This document shows positions 14,809-17,745 of a stretch of DNA of 17,745 nt, in pieces. The notes beneath the pieces are model-generated. The model was not told the DNA's origin and did no database searches. It worked only from the letters and a program-made list of their open reading frames with translations. Source of the DNA: Cyanobacteria bacterium UBA9579. GTDB lineage: Bacteria; Cyanobacteriota; Vampirovibrionia; Gastranaerophilales; UBA9579. Each line of letters begins with the position of its first letter. Position 1 is the first letter of the stretch. The stretch is from positions 1,948-19,692 of the forward strand of contig DNSU01000151.1 of assembly GCA_003499585.1 (NCBI GenBank), written 5' to 3'. The translations under genes were made by a program, and so were the position numbers.

Positions 14809-16687
14809 TTATAGTTTAAATAATAGACCTGCCTATCGATCTTATAGTAATACTGGTAGCGTACAGGCTCAAATTGGGCAACAGTTCCCATATGTTATTA
14901 ATCCGGCTGCTCATTGGCAAATGCCATCAATGGATTTAAATGCTCAGGCTGCTAATACCCTGAGATACCTTAATAATTTAAATGGCAAAGTTTACCCTAA
15001 TGCTACAACATCAACTGTAGCTCAAACTCAAACATCAAATAATTCAAAAACAGCTTGGAAAAATGATTTAAGGGAATTATTCCATGAAAACAAAGCTGTT
15101 ATCTATGCAATGGTTATGAGAACTTTTAATGCCAAGGATCAAAATGGCAATGGCTTAATTGATACTAATAATGGTGAGCAGACAGGTACTTTCTTAAATG
15201 CTATTGAAAGACTTGATGAATTAAAATCATTAGGAATTAATACTTTACACGTACTTCCTATTCATCCGCCGGGTAAAAAAGGTGCAATGGGTATTGCAGG
15301 ATCAGTTTATGCACCATTAAGCTATTTAGAAGTTGATTCAAAACTTGATGATCCTAATAGTCCTTTAGGAGTTAAAGAAGAAGCTAAATTGTTTATGCAG
15401 GAAGCTCATAAACGTGGTATTAGAGTAATGCTTGATCTTCCAAGCTGCGCTTCAATTGATTTATATGAATCACAGCCTGAGTTAATGGCAATAGATGCTC
15501 AAGGAAATCCTAAAGTTCCTCAGGGCTGGCAGGATATCAGAATGTTTTCTGCTTGGAAAGATGCAGAGCAAAGAAAATTAAATAATCCATTGCTCGATAT
15601 GCACAAGAAGTTTGTTGATTTGTCTATTGAACTTGGTTTTGATGGAATTAGAGCAGACGTTGCAAGGGCAAAGCCGGTAGAATTCTGGGCAGAATTAATT
15701 GACTACGCAAGAAGTAAAGATCCTAATTTTGCATTTCTTGCAGAAAGTTATACTTATGAAGATGCTTCTCCTATAGCTAATATTCCTGCCGATCGTCCGG
15801 AAGAGCTTTTAAAAGTTGGTTTTGATTCTTATTATGGACAATATCATATATTCAATCAAATGAAAAATGCTAAAGAATTCCATGATAATATGATTCTTAA
15901 TTTGGAAATGTCTCGTAACTTGCCTCCGAATAAATCATTAATAGGTTCATTCGCCACCCATGATGATAAGAGTCCTATGGCTAATGGAGGAGTTTTATAT
16001 AGCAACCTGACTACAGGGTTACAGGCAACTTTACCTATGACCAATCCTTATTTTGTTACTGGATTTGAATCAGGAGATAGATATTTATATCCATACAAAG
16101 ATAAAACAAGTGCTAACTCTGATACAGATAGTAATAAATTTATTGTTCACCCAGAAATGCTTGATATATTCAATTATTCAAGAAAGCCTGGTGGTAAACA
16201 TCCTGAAGTTGGACAGTTTATGTCCAAAATGTTTAAGACAAGAAAGCAGTATGAGGATGTTATTACAGAAGGTTCTTATATTCCATTAAAGGTACAGGGA
16301 AATAAGAATGACCAGATAATTGCATATGCAAGGCATTTAAATGGTAAAACCCTTCTGGTTATAGCTAATAAAGATGTAAATGCCAAACAGACAGGGCAAG
16401 TTAGCATTCCTACATTAAAGTCTTCTCAGCTTTTAGTAGATGTTGCCCCACATTCAGGGCTTTATAGTAAATATACTTCACAAAAAGATGCGGTGAATGT
16501 AGAATTAGCCCCGGCTGCGTTCCATGTATTTGAAATTCAGACACCTGACATTGAAAAACATATTGATAAAATATACAGGCAAAATTTACTTTTGACCGAC
16601 AGGGTAACAACTCCACCGAAAAAAGTGTTTAAAACTTCTGGCCAGTATGCTTTAGACTTATATAATAAGACAAAAACAAGCAGATAA
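14792..16687 (+). CDS. GH13 alpha-amylase-family protein
   Basis: GH13 enzymes cut or transfer alpha-glucosidic bonds. Residues about 100-480 form the TIM-barrel with the family's order of landmarks: RTFNAKDQNGNGLID (110-124, the DxNGDGxGD-like calcium loop), a region I equivalent RVMLDLPSCAS with Asp215, region II GFDGIRADVAR with the nucleophile Asp289, region III FLAESY with the acid/base Glu318, and region IV FATHDD with His390 and Asp391. A C-terminal beta-type domain follows (about 505-595). Region I lacks the usual Asn-His pair of DVVxNH, so specificity or activity may differ. There is no signal peptide; residues 1-90 are Asn/Gln/Ser-rich, probably disordered, then a basic C-terminal tail. 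It is translationally coupled to the upstream membrane protein gene and convergent with gatB 11 bp away. Confidence 0.88.
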   Translation: MNLQNNYSLNNRPAYRSYSNTGSVQAQIGQQFPYVINPAAHWQMPSMDLNAQAANTLRYLNNLNGKVYPNATTSTVAQTQTSNNSKTAWKNDLRELFHENKAVIYAMVMRTFNAKDQNGNGLIDTNNGEQTGTFLNAIERLDELKSLGINTLHVLPIHPPGKKGAMGIAGSVYAPLSYLEVDSKLDDPNSPLGVKEEAKLFMQEAHKRGIRVMLDLPSCASIDLYESQPELMAIDAQGNPKVPQGWQDIRMFSAWKDAEQRKLNNPLLDMHKKFVDLSIELGFDGIRADVARAKPVEFWAELIDYARSKDPNFAFLAESYTYEDASPIANIPADRPEELLKVGFDSYYGQYHIFNQMKNAKEFHDNMILNLEMSRNLPPNKSLIGSFATHDDKSPMANGGVLYSNLTTGLQATLPMTNPYFVTGFESGDRYLYPYKDKTSANSDTDSNKFIVHPEMLDIFNYSRKPGGKHPEVGQFMSKMFKTRKQYEDVITEGSYIPLKVQGNKNDQIIAYARHLNGKTLLVIANKDVNAKQTGQVSIPTLKSSQLLVDVAPHSGLYSKYTSQKDAVNVELAPAAFHVFEIQTPDIEKHIDKIYRQNLLLTDRVTTPPKKVFKTSGQYALDLYNKTKTSR

Positions 16688-16698
16688 TTTCTTAATAA

Positions 16699-17745
16699 TT
16701 ATTTCTCGAGTTCTTCTTTTAATATTTTATTTACTACTTCAGGTTGAGCTCTGCCTTTGGTTGCTTTCATTACCTGCCCTACAAAGAAACCAAAGAGTTG
16801 TGGTTTGCCTGATTTATATTTTTGTACTTCTGATTCATTATTAATCAGAACATTTTGAATCATTTCTCTAATGGCATTTTCATCTGTTATTGAACTCATT
16901 CCTTGCTCTTCAACCATGTTCTTAGGGGAACCGCCTTTTTCAAGCAGTGGGGTGATCATTTTTTTTGCGATATTATTTGATATTACCCCTTTATCTATAA
17001 GCTCAATCATCTCAACGAGATTTTCAGGAGTTAATTTGGTGTCCTGTATAGAGACTTTTTTATCTTTTAAATAAGCGGTAATATCCCCCATCAGCCAGTT
17101 TACTGCTGCTTTAACATTGGTATCAAGTTCAACCACCCTATCAAAGAATTTTGCCATTTCCAGTGATTCTACAATAACAGAAGCATCATATTCAGATAAA
17201 CCCAGTTTGTGTAAATATCTTTGACGTTTTTGCTCTGGTAATTCAGGCATGGATTCTCTTAGTCTATTAACCCAGTCAGAATCTATTTCCAGAGGAACAA
17301 GATCAGGCTCAGGGAAGTATCTGTAATCATGAGCTTCTTCCTTGCTTCTCATTGAAACAGTAATGCCTTCAGCTTCATTCCAGAGTCTTGTTTCCTGAAC
17401 TACTCTTCCACCTGATTCAACGACTTCAATTTGTCTTTCAACTTCATATTCAAGAGCTCTTTGTAAAGCTCTAAAGCTGTTCATGTTTTTAATCTCTGCT
17501 TTGGTTCCTAATTCTTTTTGTCCTACCGGTCTTATACTGATATTTGCGTCACATCTTAAACTTCCTTCTTCAAGATTGCCGTCGCAAATGTCTAAGTACC
17601 TTACGATATTTCTTAATTCTTCCATATATGCTCGGGCTTCTTCAGGAGAAGATATATCTGCTTCGCTGACTATCTCCAGTAATGGAACACCGGTTCTGTT
17701 ATAATCAACCAGACTATAAGTAGATCCTGCAAGCCCCGTAGCCCC
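16699..17745 (-). CDS. gatB: Aspartyl/glutamyl-tRNA amidotransferase subunit B GatB (partial)
   Basis: GatB is the kinase and tRNA-binding subunit of GatCAB, which converts misacylated Glu-tRNA(Gln) or Asp-tRNA(Asn) to the amide form. The frame is open to the last base of the window, giving 348 residues of the C-terminal part; the true start lies outside. The edge already carries family sequence (DYNRTGVPLLEIVSE), followed by SLRCDANISIRP, EIKNMNSFRALQRALEYE, DYRYFPEPDLVP, then the helical region and the YqeY-like tail domain ending FGFFVGQVMKATKGRAQPE. The internal ATG at 17625 is not the start, since conserved residues continue upstream of it. The missing part would be about 125-135 residues judging from the usual length near 480. 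Confidence 0.96.
   Translation of the reverse strand, partial: GATGLAGSTYSLVDYNRTGVPLLEIVSEADISSPEEARAYMEELRNIVRYLDICDGNLEEGSLRCDANISIRPVGQKELGTKAEIKNMNSFRALQRALEYEVERQIEVVESGGRVVQETRLWNEAEGITVSMRSKEEAHDYRYFPEPDLVPLEIDSDWVNRLRESMPELPEQKRQRYLHKLGLSEYDASVIVESLEMAKFFDRVVELDTNVKAAVNWLMGDITAYLKDKKVSIQDTKLTPENLVEMIELIDKGVISNNIAKKMITPLLEKGGSPKNMVEEQGMSSITDENAIREMIQNVLINNESEVQKYKSGKPQLFGFFVGQVMKATKGRAQPEVVNKILKEELEK

Noticed and set aside
17483..17704. Plus-strand frame opposite gatB
   Set aside because: It is antisense to strongly conserved GatB sequence and has no ribosome binding site.
1..17745. CRISPR arrays, transposase genes, rRNA or tRNA genes, phage genes
   Set aside because: I looked for regularly spaced repeats, transposase or integrase motifs and RNA gene signatures on both strands and saw none.

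Overview
The window is low-GC bacterial chromosome carrying mostly housekeeping genes. The lineage cannot be proved from sequence alone. AT-rich spacers, several TTG starts, Asn-rich N-termini on uncharacterised proteins and a BcsA-like membrane glycosyltransferase would fit a non-photosynthetic relative of the cyanobacteria (Melainabacteria/Gastranaerophilales type). That is inference at moderate confidence.

Left half, minus strand (positions 1 to 8778): a long co-directional cluster reads from right to left. The order is recO, an MFS exporter-like gene overlapping it, a GT-B glycosyltransferase, a membrane GT2 glycosyltransferase, a hisC-HAD fusion, hisB, hisH, a 182-bp gap holding a 16-bp inverted repeat, hisF, and at the very edge the first codons of a probable hisA. 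The his genes cover the middle of histidine synthesis: HisF/HisH form the IGP synthase, HisB is the dehydratase, and HisC is the aminotransferase. A HAD phosphatase domain fused to HisC is a good candidate for the missing histidinol-phosphatase. The GT2 stop codon is 8 nt from the hisC start, so glycosyltransferase and histidine genes are probably cotranscribed.

Middle (8779 to 11708): about 500 bp of AT-rich spacer with small inverted repeats precedes an orphan acidic 158-aa gene on the plus strand. This gene is led by a 13-bp perfect hairpin, and a 15-nt sequence from that hairpin is repeated just after its stop codon. Between its end and the convergent radA lies a compact element of nested and tandem hairpins (about 9783 to 9960), the most structured non-coding DNA in the window. 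radA (minus strand) has a recognisable sigma70-type promoter in the next spacer.

Right part, plus strand (11709 to 16687): three genes are tightly arranged. Two encode uncharacterised, probably membrane-associated proteins that share a recognisable paralogous segment. The third encodes a GH13 alpha-amylase-like protein that overlaps the second gene by 17 nt and has a near-perfect Shine-Dalgarno sequence. This cassette is the best candidate here for an undescribed system. The amylase keeps the three catalytic carboxylates but has lost the usual Asn-His of conserved region I, and it has no signal peptide.

Right edge: gatB (minus strand, convergent with the amylase gene) runs off the window, so its N-terminal part is missing.
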